The notes beneath the pieces were generated by a model, which saw only the letters and a list, made by a program, of their open reading frames with translations, searched no databases and had not been told where the DNA came from. Made by a program: the position numbers and the translations under genes. Positions 45,702 through 58,233 of a stretch of 64,000 nucleotides of DNA are shown piece by piece. Each line of letters starts with the position of its first letter. Within the stretch, counting starts at the first letter, position 1. Source of the stretch: Sipunculus nudus (lineage: Eukaryota; Annelida; Sipuncula; Golfingiida; Sipunculidae); assembly GCA_026874595.1 (NCBI GenBank), contig CM049317.1:26318401-26382400 (forward strand), written 5' to 3'.

Positions 45702-46404
45702 AGGAGGCAAATACAAACACATGGAAATTTGTATATGATATTTGGAAAAACTACTATTAGACATCTCCAGATAATGAAGATGTACAGTACAAATATATTT
45801 GTACACAAGAACATGGGCACATATTCGGGTGTGTTATAAATTTTTATTTTTATAATTCAAATATAAAATATTCTTTGACTTTATCCATGCCTCGTTTGAA
45901 AATAAATATTACTTGGAAAACATATTTGTGGTAATCCAACGATATTTTCTAAGAAACTGCACCAGTTAGTTAGCCGGATGATTTTTTTTAGGATTAGATG
46001 TTATGAATCCTATCAAATAGGTCTGAATGAATTAAAAGGCACAGAGTCTGAGGCACACAAATTAATAATAATGAAACATGGTCCTATACTCCCGCTTTAC
46101 AGGTTATACTTTAAACTTAAAATATAAATCATGAGGTAGTGTGTTGTAAGGAACATATATTTGTTATGCGCAGGGGAAATGCATACACAAAATGGGTATT
46201 CAAATGCTGATGGATATCTTTATATGTGTAACAACGTCAAGGCGTTTCAGAGACAGGCATAATTCTTCGTAATAATTTAAATGGTCATTTACTTTTCTTC
46301 TTAAAACAGTCGCATTATGTTTTATCATTAAATTTAAATAGGCATAATAACTCTGTTCAATTATCTTCAAAGTGATTTGTAGCGGCAGGTCCCATTACAG
46401 TACT
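45702..46404. other. Presumed 3' UTR then unassigned DNA
   Basis: Includes the AATAAA at 45901-45906. In a second frame, sequence after 45698 reads KEANTNTWKFVYDIWKN, which would extend the protein if a frameshift were assumed; this is speculative. Confidence 0.3.
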
Positions 46405-46680
46405 TACATTGTATTCCTCATTGTCTCTCTGAAAAAAAAAATATGGATCTATTCTGTTAAAATTAAAATAGATAAATTTAAGAACTGAAAACAAAAACAT
46501 TACCTTCAGAGAAGGAAGAATTTTCATTGATTGAAATATTAACAGGTGTAGGTATTAAATATTAACAAAACAGAATAACGGACCTTACTTTACGAAAAGA
46601 AATGTGATGCATGAGATATATCCATGATGGTACACTGAAGACAAATACATCACATAGGATACGGGTTCAGGCTAGCACTG
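46405..46680 (+). repeat. Dispersed repeat, copy 2 of the 885-1150 segment
   Basis: Matches 885-1150 in the same orientation, with shared blocks TGTATTCCTCATTGTCTCTC, ACATTACCTTCAGAGAAG, GAAATATTAACAGGTG and GTACACTGAAGACAAA. Confidence 0.8.
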
Positions 46681-48068
46681 TAAAGTATTAAAAGTTATGA
46701 AACAAACATAGTGACAAATGAGATTATTATCCAGACCTTCCTAGAAATGTCAGGTCCCATATTCACATCAAGTGAAAACTGATAACATTTAATGAAATTA
46801 ATTTGTAAGACAGGTACCAATTCAGTATGTTGAAAGCAGTTACCAATGATCTATTGAACAGCTGTTCTGTGTCTCATTACTGAAAGGTTATTAATTAACC
46901 CAGTTAGCATGCTGTATATTTGATATGGGTTGTTGCGCTTTGTCTAATCTTAATAGAAGTGTGATTGGATGTGAATGTTTTCTTGAGTTACGTAATTAAA
47001 CAAACTAATTTGCAAAATAACCGTGTTCCGATAGAAAACAAGACTGTCGCAAGATGGCAGCCCTCGACAGCAGAGGATGTTTGTAATCAAAACCGCTTCA
47101 GATTTTTTTATTTCTCAGTCCATGTGGTTTGTACCAATAAAATGTAGATTAATAGCTGTTCAAACCCGCACGTGAAACCCCAGCTGACTCAACCCATGTT
47201 GAACGGTCAATTTTAGCATAAATCACGTATGGCAAACAAATTATCGCACACGGGAACATCAAGGCAGCGTCATTCGCACCATGCACTGCTAATATATGAA
47301 TTGTTTTAGTTAAGATAAGATAACAAAAGACTTGCCTTATAAACTTAGGCGTTTGCAGGACTTAACTGGGCAAGTAAGCTCGAGCTTTCTTTCCCATACC
47401 TATCGACCTGGAAAGGGATCAGTTTCCAAAGCATAGACTTCATTTGCCACGTCAGTCTGTGGCGTCGTAAGGTTTTGCCACGGAAAGCTTAACGTGAGAT
47501 TATCGGCAATGAACGTGATCAAAATGAAAACAAAGTTCTCTTAACATTGTTGCCATGTTCTCCCCATGTTATTTCACATCCACCGACAGCACCTACCAAA
47601 GTCTTTAATGTAGACAGGCCCCGTTCTTCCTGTCGCTATATTCACGCTGCGGTACTGTTACTGCCATCTACATTCACCCACGGTAGTGTCATGGCAGAGA
47701 AACGGTAACCACGTTCATTCACGTTAACCTGTGGTACCTACGGCATATATCACGTCTTAGGGTGACAAGACAATTTGCGTGCAACAGCTTAAACACGATT
47801 AACTAGTTCTATCCAGGCTACAAAGTGGTCCACAATCCTGTACCAGGTGTCACGTTTTGTGTTTTTCTCTTTGAACAGTTTTAAGAGAACAAGCACCACT
47901 CACGACCATGTGTGCTCATTTTCTTTGCCTTACGATGTCCTACGGTACACGTCACGTCCTGCCTTTTCCTCACTGCCGTAGTGATTCATATACAGAACGT
48001 CATGAGACATAGATTTTTAACACTTGGTACAAATAGCAGATTTACAAGATATGGGACGATATGTTACC

Positions 48069-48071
<3 letters not shown>
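46681..48071. other. No gene seen
   Basis: Openings at 46965-47147 and 47912-48124 have no recognisable motifs; the latter runs into a TA tract. Confidence 0.35.

Positions 48072-48122
<51 letters not shown>
48072..48122. repeat. (TA)n microsatellite, possible SINE tail
   Basis: Lies at the far end of the minus-strand SINE-like unit. Confidence 0.95.
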
Positions 48123-48126
<4 letters not shown>

Positions 48127-48335
48127 GGTAGTGTTACACTCCGATGTAAAGTGCTCTATGGCTAGGCCAGAGCGGTATAACTCTGGAGAAAAACAAACAC
48201 TGTAAATGTGAATTTACAGTGTTGTTTTTCTCCAGAGTTATATATATATATTCACTGCCGGTGGGAATCGATCCAACGATCTCCCGATTTTCCGTGCAAC
48301 TGCCTTAACCACTACGACAGATCCCCAGCCACTCT
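48123..48335 (-). mobile_element. tRNA-derived SINE-like unit
   Basis: The minus strand has a tRNA-like head: GGCTGGGGATCTGTCG, then an A-box-like GTAGTGGTTAAGGC (48301-48319 on plus) and a B-box-like GGATCGATTCCC (48262-48273 on plus) at tRNA-like spacing. The body follows with a strong hairpin (48176-48242), and the unit ends in a (TA)n tract. It is not a functional tRNA; the acceptor stem does not close properly. Confidence 0.55.
48176..48242. repeat. Near-perfect ~30 bp hairpin
   Basis: Left arm 48178-48207 (TAACTCTGGAGAAAAACAAA...) and right arm 48212-48240 are reverse complements except for one bulged base, with a GTGA loop. The arms extend a few base pairs into the TA repeats on both sides. 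Confidence 0.9.
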
Positions 48336-48559
48336 GTGCATTTGCACACTTTTATAGGAACCCCCTTGGTGACGTCATGGTAATGACGTCATGGTCTCAT
48401 CCAATACATGTGTCGGCACGGCGACTGTACATGCAGCAGGATAAACTGATGGCCTTACATGGTGTGCGGCATGTAGTATATATGCTTTAATTTAATTACA
48501 GCTTTAAGTAGCTGATTAAAACAGGTGTTATTGAGTCAGGGTAATTTAAAACCCATTTG

Positions 48560-48960
48560 ATAAGTTCAGAGATGCCCTCTGAATGCGTCCCTGGTCTGTT
48601 AGAATAGATAGCAGATTAATTAACCACCCTGCTTCGAACACATGCATGGTTAAGTCGCATTGGCTTCTGCGGTTCAATGGTAGTAAACACGACACAAAGC
48701 CAGTCGATCTCGAGTTCGAATCTAAGCCGAGGCGGTGGGATATTTCACGGGTGGGCGCTCAATAGACTTGATAGAAGGCTGTGCGGAACGCCCGTGTTTC
48801 TCTTACAAACGAGTTGGCCTTTCGGGGGTCCCTGCGACGAGTAAACACATAGAGCCCACGGTTGCAATAGTCACAGGGTCTGGTAAACACCAGGTTGTGA
48901 AATAGACAGAAGCATGCGAAACTGCCCTGTCACCTAGTCCGAAACCGGAATTGAATTGTG
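48560..48960 (+). repeat. Possible tRNA-like segment in unassigned DNA
   Basis: Between 48662 and 48735: GGCTTCTGCGGTTCAATGGT (A-box-like, with TAGTAAAC) and GAGTTCGAATCTAAGCC (B-box-like). GGCTT and AAGCC could pair as a partial acceptor stem, but the T-stem is poor. A decayed tRNA gene or SINE head is likely. Confidence 0.3.
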
Positions 48961-49789
48961 CAGATGTTTATATACATATATACTTAGTTAAGCTAGCATT
49001 AAAACATGGCGGCGGTGACCTCCAACAAAAATAGATTATTTGTTTTTAAATAAAAAAAGAGAAATGACAGAAAAAAAAATCAATTACTATCTGAAATGTA
49101 CAGCGATATTTTTTAACAGACGGGGTGGGCCAATGTTTTGTGATCACGTGAAGGGGCTAAGACAAGGAATTTTAAGTCATTAAATGTATTTTGTAGTTTA
49201 AAACATATTAAGTAAAATACATAAAAATTTAAAATATGTTGAAATATTGCTGAACCTTATGGCCTTTGTTCGATAAGCTGACAGCCATCTTTCAGAAGTA
49301 TATTTTATATAAAAAGCAAGAACAGGAAAATTATCTATTTCATAAGTTGAAACAGACAAAACTATTTATGATAAATGAACATTCCTAAAGAATCATATTA
49401 AATTCAACGCCCTTTGACATGTTCACGTAATTGTTCAGATATCGACCACCTGCAGTAGAATCGTTTACATAATTAACACGCACAAATAGATAACATTCAG
49501 TACCTGTTTTCTCATATAGCGTGTATATATTATAAGAACATCTAAACAATCTTATGGACATACACATCTTCAAACTAAACAAAAAAACCACACGGAAACC
49601 TCATCGGAGACATCGGAGTACTCAGGTTTCTTAATGGTTTTGATACTACCTTTAAGTTTAACACCCAACCAATACTGCGCTATGATGAATATATCAGTTG
49701 AACTAGAAATAACCACACCTCCGTCAAGGCAGCCAACAACCCCAATATGGCATTGTCCGAAATGCAAAATTTTTCCTTTTAAAATTCTA
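48961..49789. other. No gene seen
   Basis: A minus-strand opening at 49570-49767 (contains DGGVVISSSTDIFIIAQYWL) has no splice or domain support. Confidence 0.35.
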
Positions 49790-50105
49790 GGGTCTAGATG
49801 GTGATCCAGATATTCCAGGAATTTTTTTGTTCTTTTTTATCATTGCCGAGGTATCCAGAAAATTTCATCAAAATCCGTTAATATCTTTATGAGTATTTTG
49901 TTTATATGTTGTTAACTTTCCATTACAAAATTCCTGGAAACAGATGGTGATTCGGATTACCCCAAGAATTTAATTAAGTGTTCCCTGTATCGTTTATGAA
50001 GTATCTTAAAATCATCGAAAGCCATTAATAACGGTTTGAGTAACAGACAAACAGAGAAACGATGTCGGCAAAAACATAACCCTTCCACCTGGCGGAGGTA
50101 AAAAT
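49790..50105 (+). repeat. Decayed dispersed repeat ending in a CATAACCCTTCC...GGCGGAGG motif
   Basis: Two diverged halves (about 49790-49925 and 49930-50105) share GATGGTGAT.C.GAT.. and a 'ttcatcaaaatccgttaata'/'ttaaaatcatcgaaagccattaata' block. The second ends AACAGACAAACAGAGAAACG then CATAACCCTTCCACCTGGCG and GAGGTAA, a terminal motif I recall from widespread invertebrate repeats ending 'cataacctcct..ggcggaggtaa'. The minus-strand opening at 49957-50145 is a shadow. Confidence 0.5.
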
Positions 50106-50128
50106 GCGATATCCAATGAAACGAGGTC

Positions 50129-50312
50129 GACTTTAGTATATTCAATCAGCAAGTAATCATCAGAAACATGCACTGGTATAAATAAAAATTCACGAATATA
50201 GTTAGCAGTTACTTAGTGTGGACTTTAGTATATTCAATCAGCAAGTAATCATCAGAAACATGCACTGGTATAAATAAAAATTCACGAATATAGTTAGCAG
50301 TTACTTAGTATG
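50129..50312 (+). repeat. Recent tandem duplication, 2 x 92 bp
   Basis: Copies start at 50129 and 50221 with GACTTTAGTATATTCAATC and differ by a single base near the end. Confidence 0.97.
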
Positions 50313-50999
50313 GAACAGAATAGCAGGATCACATTGCTTGCTAATAAATTGTTAAATGACTTTCGGTATTACACTTATTTTGCTGTGATATTACATGGTG
50401 TATCGGATTTTATAACCAGGCTTATTGCAGGGTTGCATTGAGATCATCAATCAATTCATAACACAGCCATGGTTATTCCATAGTTTCACTTCTTGCGTCA
50501 AAATGATGTATCACCATGTAAAAATGCACGCTGTTTGTTTAGTGATATCTCATTTATCACTCAGGCTTAGTTGACGAATTGTTGACAAAACTTACAAATA
50601 ATTATCACAAAGGCACCATGTGAACGCAGCTTTCAATATAAGTTCGATTGGTACAAGCAGTGTAGTCTTTGAGGATCCTGCGCTTTTTTAGACTTCCTTT
50701 GACGAGAAACCCATTAAGACATAAAGATCAGTAACAGACTGAGAGCCTATACCCCTTCAGCTTGATTCCGGATTAACAGATCTGATATATTCCCAGGCAC
50801 CTGATCAAACTAATTGCGTGATAGGTAAGCCTAGGAAATGTATATGAATCCAAGCCTAGAATAAAACATCACGGTTCTGCCAACCATAACAACAATGGAT
50901 TCTACAAGATGACCCTATTAAACTACGCTTAGAATAAACCCCGGTAGAAAATTAATCTGAAGACTGGCGGATATAAAAATATATATATTTGTACAAGCA

Positions 51000-51070
<71 letters not shown>

Positions 51071-52092
51071 TCTAAAAAATGATCAAAATCAAGAATATCA
51101 GAAATACAAACAAAGTGATCAAGAACCTATCAATAGAAATATAATGACGAATTTCCTGGCTGAGGTATAAATATTTGTCATCTACCGAATAATATCATCT
51201 GCCGGAAAACATTCTTCCGATGCTTGCTTATCACATTTCATAAAAAAAAGGTAAAAAGTGAAATAAATATCTTGTTTTGATACATTTGATGAACTGAATG
51301 ATAATATTGCAGGCTCTGTAATTTTTCTTTTTGTTATAAATTAATACTCATGGACATAATTACATATGTGATGATTATTTATATAAGAATGAAAAACAGT
51401 AATACAATCAGTTTACAAAACAGTACATACATATCGCTTTACAACTAATTTATATTCCTTTCTTAAATCCAATCTATCTTTCTTACAATGTAAGACAGTA
51501 AAAAAGTTACTGCTAACGTTAATCTTCATTCCACGAGAAAATATAAAGCTGGACACCTTTCAATATGAATGCAAATCTAAGTTCTTCGATTGACACAAGT
51601 TTTCATATACCGTTTTACATATAAAAAATCATCAGAACTGTTGGACGATTAAGAAAAGCGTTATTGTACGTGCTTCTAAATAATCTTAATTTGAATCCTT
51701 AGCAAACAGAAAATTAGAAATAAGATATCACAAGACGATGTAAGCAGGTGCTCGTTATTATTTAAGATATATTGAAACGTGTCAGGTCCTGTTAAAAAAT
51801 TCAATACAGAAAAGTTTATCGGCAAAACAAGTGAATAATGAATGTAGATCATGGTTTTGCGATTTCTCTTTTACTACACTTATTGCAGGCGTATGACATA
51901 ATATAGTCAAACGGGTTGTTGCCGTTTTTCAGGCATAAAGCATGGAAAAAAACTGTGGTGACGGTTTTGTAATCATGTGTTAGAGTAAAAATATAGTTTT
52001 CATGTAAATGCGTGTCAAACATAAATAAATAAGTTTGATTTAAACATCAATATCATGACAAGCATCTATATATAGATTATATTTATATATAT
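50313..52092. other. AT-rich, no gene seen; one (TA)n tract
   Basis: (TA)n at 51003-51068. No coding or repeat feature otherwise supported. Confidence 0.4.
51003..51068. repeat. (TA)n microsatellite
   Basis: An uninterrupted TA run preceded by TACAAGCAGTG, a short string also present at 50655. Confidence 0.95.
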
Positions 52093-52816
52093 TGTTACGG
52101 AACCTAATATCAACAGATCACGTAGTCGTGACGAACATAAATTTTGTAATGGAGATAAAAAAAATCAGATTCTGTAACACTAGGCAGCGTGAAATGTCTA
52201 GGGGAATGAATAAAGAAGTCAGTGTTTTTTATAATAAATAATTATAATTTATTCTTATAGCAACCCTAACATTACAATGCACTAAATCAATACAATTACA
52301 GAGTACAACAATAGTATAACAGCAAATCAATAAAATCACACAGCATAATAAACAAAGTGCACAGTACCTGGATACCACCACTGTCAAAGCGATAAGTCCT
52401 TTAAAATGTATAAGCCGGATGAACAGTTCACACATATCTTCTCAGAGAATATTAGTCCAGTTCATTTACAAACTCAATTTGTTGTAATCCCAAAGTGAAG
52501 TTCTTGTTATAATCCCGAAAGCAAACTGAAGACTATATAAGATCCGTCACAAATTTAGAAGAAAATCTATAACTACCGCACTTATCGGAAAAGGTCCACA
52601 ACTGTCTTACACCTTCTGTGTCCGGTGTCCTGGAATAATTCTCTCCTCTCTTCCCCGGCTCTAAACATAGCTCCCTTTTTATAACTTCTCACCTCAAGCC
52701 GAGCACTTTCCATTTCACGAACAATCCAAAGAACCTAACATGATACACAGTACATAGCGTTACATGTCAGGGTTCACACGTGGGCCAGCCCGGTCTACCA
52801 TAAATGAGACATATGT

Positions 52817-52820
<4 letters not shown>
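52093..52820 (-). mobile_element. Solo LTR, 728 bp, same family as 33689-34131
   Basis: On the minus strand it begins TGTTACATATGTC and ends GGTTCCGTAACA, giving inverted TGTTAC/GTAACA termini. It has a TATA box (GTTATAAAAAGGG, about 52675-52683 on plus) and an AATAAA signal (52248-52253), so a U3-R-U5 layout is visible. The R-U5 part matches the plus-strand LTR at 33812-34131. No primer-binding site follows it on the minus strand and no polypurine tract precedes it, hence a solo LTR. It abuts a (TA)n tract on its 5' side, and TATAT lies at the other edge. Confidence 0.8.

Positions 52821-52865
<45 letters not shown>
52821..52865. repeat. (TA)n microsatellite abutting the solo LTR
   Basis: TA run starting at the base after the LTR end. 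An opening with an IYIYIY stretch at 52760-53005 is a shadow. Confidence 0.95.
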
Positions 52866-52868
<3 letters not shown>

Positions 52869-52969
52869 GTTTCGTCGGACTCTTTTAAACTGCTCTTTGC
52901 ATCATATATAACATCCCCATTCTGAAGCTTTTTCTCATCTTCAGAGGTTCCCATAACGCCCAGTCGCAC

Positions 52970-53370
52970 TTTCTGATACGACCAGATGGTCGTATGGAAA
53001 GTCACCGGTTTTCGGAGGTGATTGGCGACTATCGCAGGAGGGAATTAGTCTTAAGGGGGGTCTTTGGTGATATGCATACACGCACTTAGGACTAGTATGT
53101 TCAGGAGTAGTTTTAGCTAATCGTAAGTTGACTATTAATCTGTGGCATAATATCGACTATCCGATGGTCTAACCAATTTGCAACCAACCACAATATGCCC
53201 CTGTGGCAGGCAGTCGTTAATGAATGTGGTCTTATCACAGTCGGGAGACTATCGAATCACACCAACCAGTCGTTTAATTGTCATGCATAGTCTTACGCTG
53301 GTCACATGAGAACACAGCGGTGGTATAAAATGGTCAGTCTTGTTCATGCGATAGTCTTATCGTGGTCGCA
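52970..53370. repeat. Cluster of GTCGC / GACTATCG motifs, possible DNA-transposon end region
   Basis: Repeated motifs in both orientations: CAGTCGCACTT, ACGACCAGATGGTCGT (palindromic), TTGGCGACTATCGCAGG, GTCTTATCACAGTCGG, GAGACTATCGAATC, CATAGTCTTACGCTGGTCAC and GCGATAGTCTTATCGTGGTC. The spacing (about 50 bp) and alternating orientation suit subterminal repeats of a non-autonomous DNA transposon. Ends could not be fixed. Confidence 0.4.
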
Positions 53371-55527
53371 ACGTTTTATGAAACTATTACACTGAATTTT
53401 AAGGTTAAAAGGTGATTTTAGATTGAAACATTGTTCAATGGTAACACATTATCTTGGTTTGCTCCAGGTAATATACTGAATAGAAAATATAATTATGAGA
53501 ATCTGAAACCTAGCTCATGTCGTCCTCTGTTTTGCTTCCGCAAAGGTGCATCGCCAATTGTTTTCGACTGAATATAGATAAAAAGCGAGAGCTTTTGCTT
53601 TCCGTACCATTACTTCGCCATTATCTAGGACCGGCTGTCTCTATGGATAAGTCCTGAACCTCGCGAGACTGAAACAGCGGCCGACTCTAGCGTTATAAAA
53701 ATCAAATTAATTCTACGGCAACAGACTCGGAGCGTCTGGTATGCGGTTACCCATTGAGCCAGATGCCGTGCTTGGTAAACTTACTTTAATTAGACCGGAT
53801 TGTGACATCGATCACCCAAAGAAGGTATGTTTCTTCAGCAAATAATTCTTACATCAAGTAATGCGGATGTTGCTGCCAAAGTTTGATGTAGGTATCGTGT
53901 AATGTAACAAATCTTCTACCCTCCCCCCTACTGACATTTATTTTATTAAGATTTTTTTTATTCTGATAAGACAAGATACATTTGAGCAGACAAAATATTT
54001 CACCCATGTGAGATTGACTGTTTTATTGATCCGAAATTTGAGGGGTGTTTGCCCCCGATGTCGCCGCAGACAGTAGAAATGGCGTGCGTCCATCGGTTTT
54101 GGACATACACTTACCATCATCACACCGCCGATTCACTACATTGTGAGCTAGAATAAGTTTGAATATGGATGACTTTGATGCATTTTTTTTTAATTTCACA
54201 GAAGCAATCTTGCCAAATGGTTGAAGCACAATAAATATAAATGAATTAGATGCACGGTCACCATTCTCACATCATCGAAGCATTTCATGGCTAGATCATG
54301 AACTACCTTGCCGAAGTGCCACAGGTCACATATGTATTACTGTTTTTACTATTTATACCCGTTTCAGTCATTCTAAGAAGTGTTTCTTAAATTTCCCGCA
54401 AGTATTCAAAAACCCTTCCTGGAAGAACTATAATGATAGTCGTGGTACAAACCGTATCTGTTCCACACTTATCCTGTTCTGTCTGTATTGAGTTGATTTA
54501 ACAATGAGATAATATAGCACCTATACTCTTTTAACACAAATACAGTGAGGAGAGGGATCAAGAAGAAAACGAGGCATTTTGCGCGGTATTGCAGATTGGT
54601 TTTATGCGTTTTTATTATAACGAAGCATTCGCTAGACCAATTCAAGATGATCGTAGATTTACGGTAAGAATGATTTTTTTTTAAGTCTAAACGGTACTTT
54701 ATTATTGGTAGAACCATTTACTCCAATTTTCGCTATAGACATGACTCCGTAATTTGTCCTTTACAAATGAGGTATAAGCTTTTGGCTATTATATGAGATA
54801 CCCCTCCCGAAATCCTGATTATCCTTTATAAGAAAAAAATGATACTTTGCTCCGGCGTTTCCTAAAATATGTATATGTATTCTGTGGTTGGTGTAACTTA
54901 TACGCAATAACGCTTAATGTATTAGTTAAAATAAAATAAAACTCCAAAATTTTCTAATCAATATTTATAAGATATTACATAACATTCATTCGGGGGCTTT
55001 AACTACGTTCAACAAAATGTTTTGTTGGTAAAATCCTAGCTTCCAAGTGTACAAATATATGAAGCGATTCAAAGACCTTTGTTGTGCTTTATAGGTAACG
55101 GCGTGTGAAGAAACGCTCATAAAGATTACAGCGGCTAGCTAAGCTGACGAATTTGTCGCCTGTAGGGTCTACTTGGTGACTTCATAGTACTGACCAGTCG
55201 CATCAGAGCGGCGCCATGAGACAGGTAAGAATAATGCCGCGTTTGTAAGTGCTGTAGGCACCAAGTGTGATGGGTTAATGGCTCACACAGGACGAAGCTT
55301 TTAGCTTGATTGTACTTATTTGTCCCACATTCATCATTCGCATCGCATTAATTCATAATGGTTGATCCACTCCGGTAACACGTGAGTGTGTTAAATGTAT
55401 TCTGTAACGTGGACGTCTCATGTCAGTTTAAAATGAACGACACCGCCAGTCCCTGAGAATAATACCAGTGTATTTGTGAAACTGACTTTCTCGGGATTCC
55501 CTTGGGAAATAATAAAATACAAGAAAA

Positions 55528-55530
<3 letters not shown>
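53371..55530. other. No gene seen
   Basis: Openings at 53938-54229 and 54469-54717 (minus) lack recognisable domains. Confidence 0.35.

Positions 55531-55609
<79 letters not shown>
55531..55609. repeat. (TA)n microsatellite
   Basis: A 79 bp TA run joined directly to a tRNA-like sequence. Confidence 0.95.
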
Positions 55610-55611
<2 letters not shown>

Positions 55612-55680
55612 CTAGTTGAGTGGTTAGAACGCCGGGACATGCGCCACCCATATGGGTTTGAATCCTGGATCGCCACAATA
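55610..55680 (+). repeat. tRNA-like SINE head or tRNA pseudogene
   Basis: A-box-like TAGTTGAGTGG (55613-55623) and B-box-like GGGTTTGAATCC (55654-55665) at about 30 bp spacing, ending GGATCGCCACA. The 5' half of the acceptor stem is replaced by the TA run, so it cannot fold as a tRNA. Confidence 0.55.
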
Positions 55681-56549
55681 TATTCGACTGAGCTAAATGT
55701 CAACGTAAAAGATTACACCTAACATACGGGCCCGATAGTGATTTGAAGTAACTAAATAATTACCGCCACCTAGTTCACCAAAAGTGTGTCCCCTGGGTTA
55801 ATTAATCTTGTTCTGATAGCAGAACGGGGTGTGTAACGGTCTGCATATAAAAGCGGACCGAACTGTTTTGGGAAATAGTTGAAAAACCGGACATGTGCTC
55901 ACTTATCGTACCTTTATATAACCATTTTGCTATACTCTGCGACTATATAACCGGGTTCCTGCAATTTCACCCAAGGCCTATGCTCAGAGAAAACAAATTC
56001 ACTCTCCGTAAGAATCCATAGGGTTGAGAGAAATTACTCTCGTTTTAAAATTTAAAGTGGAAATAACTTTAAATAGCTATGAACGTAGAAACATCGCACT
56101 TCACTTTGTTAAGTTTATAATCGTGTAAAAGACATTTCTACTCTACTAGCGACATTTATCATGAAAAAAATTGACACTATGTGATCTTTTGCCCATTATA
56201 TTGGTATGAACGATAGGATTTGATTTATCTCAAATGTCAAAAATAAATTAAAACATATATAAGAGTGAGATTCGTGAAAAAAGTGTCTGACATATATCTT
56301 GTTTCAACAGACAAATCCCGCAAAGCAGGTAGACAGGAACCGAACAAGCACATGCGACCTTTACTCGCAATGTACTTGTGCGGGTAAAATATACTGGTAT
56401 TTTAAAACTAAAAGCCGTTATTATATTATAGCTAGTGATACAACAATAACGGTCGGGGCTTTGTGACCGATGATAATATCACAGGCGATTTGTTATGTAT
56501 CCAGTTGAAGGATGTTTTATTATTCAAATTTTCAAGAATACAGTACAGT
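55681..56549. other. No gene seen
   Basis: No supported feature. Confidence 0.4.
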
Positions 56550-57010
56550 GGAACCTGTCTGCGAGACCACCTGTCTTATAAGACCACCTGTCTAATAAGA
56601 CCATCCGTCTAGTAAGAACAACTGTCGAGTACGAACAACTGTCGAGTAAGACCGGTCTAAAAAGACCGCCTGTCTAATAAGACCGCCTGTCTAATAAGAC
56701 CGCCTGTCTGATAAGACCATCCGTCTAGTAAGAACAACTTTCCAGTAAAACTTCCTTTCTAATAAAACCACATATCTATGAGACCACATGTCTAATAAAT
56801 CCACCTGTCTAATACGACGCACCATCCGTCTATTAAGAACAACTGTCTAGTAAGACCACCTGTCTTATAAGACAACCTGTCTTTTACGAACACCTGTCTT
56901 GTACGACCACCTGTATTATCAGACCATCTGTCTAATAAGACCACCTTCCATGAAGACCACATTCGGATGAATCAAACACACACATAAGTTATCACTGATC
57001 CACTTATAAG
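56550..57010 (+). repeat. 17 bp satellite, about 25 imperfect units
   Basis: The unit is TAAGACCACCTGTCTAA with variants such as TAAGACCGCCTGTCTAA, GACCATCCGTCTAG and GAACAACTGTC. A central stretch is nearly perfect (about 56660-56720); the flanks drift. Confidence 0.92.
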
Positions 57011-58229
57011 ACCACTTAGAATTAATACCACTTTTGAACAGTCCGTTTGTTGATCTTATTGTACAGGTTTCCCTCACAGTATTGCATTATAGTTATATTC
57101 TCTTGATTACAACTCTGATAAAATAGTGTTTCTCTTGTAACATACATACTTTGAATGACATTGGTATTTGTGTATGATTTCATTTATTACTGAACAACAA
57201 AACAGTTTAACCACAAACCTTACAATTACATTAATAGGACATAGCAATTTTGCTTTACAATCCTTGTGGTGATAGCTCTATTCTCAAAACACCCAAATCG
57301 TTGTCGTTCGGTCCGATTTTATTCGCTACATTTAAAAGATTTAACCCCTGGAGACCTTATAGTGTCGTTATGTTGTGGAGTAATGTTATCAGGGAGGACC
57401 CATGGGGCGGGTTTATAGCACGAAGAATGTCATCACATTGTCAATAAGACTGGGCAGCCCGCTGTGAGGGTTATAAAGTCACCATTATCGGGAGTGACTC
57501 AGAATAACCACGTATCAAAGCCGTAACAAATAGCGACTTGATTGTTATGTGTTCAGTCAATAGAACATGTTGTCGTGTTATGTCACTGCACAGCGACCAT
57601 GAACTGACCGAAATCACCAATAAACCAAACTATGCAGAAGCGAAACGGCAAAATAACTTTGTTTCCCGAGTGACTGTTCGGAAGCAGACCCGACCACTAT
57701 CTGTCCCCGTCTCCGCCGACGGGACCAGAGCCTAATCACGAGCTATCTGCCTTCGTTATAGATCTCTTGTCCTCGTAATGTTCAGCGCGTTCCATTGGAG
57801 TGGATTTGTATACTGACCCTATGCAACAGCGATATCAAAACCAATAATGTCCACACGTGATGACTTGGAAGATCCAATTCCTGATAAAAAATTATAATGA
57901 ACTACTTATACGGATTATATGTTAAAATTGAAATTGAAATACACAGCTCCCTAATACCTTTGATTTTAGCCATGCAGAAACTCTTCATATTAAGCTTCCA
58001 CCTCTTTCAGATTCATCGAATTATTATGAAATTAAAACTAGTTTATAGTTACCATATACCTATTGCAAAACAGATACGAGGCCAGCGAGGAGTGCCCATA
58101 GCCAATGTTGTTACATTTCGTCTTGACTGACAGCTCTCCTTGCCGACAACCCGCGTACATAGGTCAGAGGCAGAGAATCCCGACACCCAGACAGGCCCCA
58201 GGGCCCTGTTTTTTTGGTTTTTTTTGTTT

Positions 58230-58233
<4 letters not shown>
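57011..58233. other. No gene seen
   Basis: Openings at 57250-57447, 57538-57735 and 57897-58130 have no recognisable motifs. Confidence 0.35.

Noticed and set aside
53700-53790. tRNA-like A-box TGGCTCAATGGGTA on the minus strand
   Set aside because: No B-box or closing acceptor stem at the expected distance.
55418-55678. Frame with a long IYIYIY stretch, and similar ones at 6551, 25184, 44462, 47912 and 58049
   Set aside because: Translation of (TA)n microsatellites.
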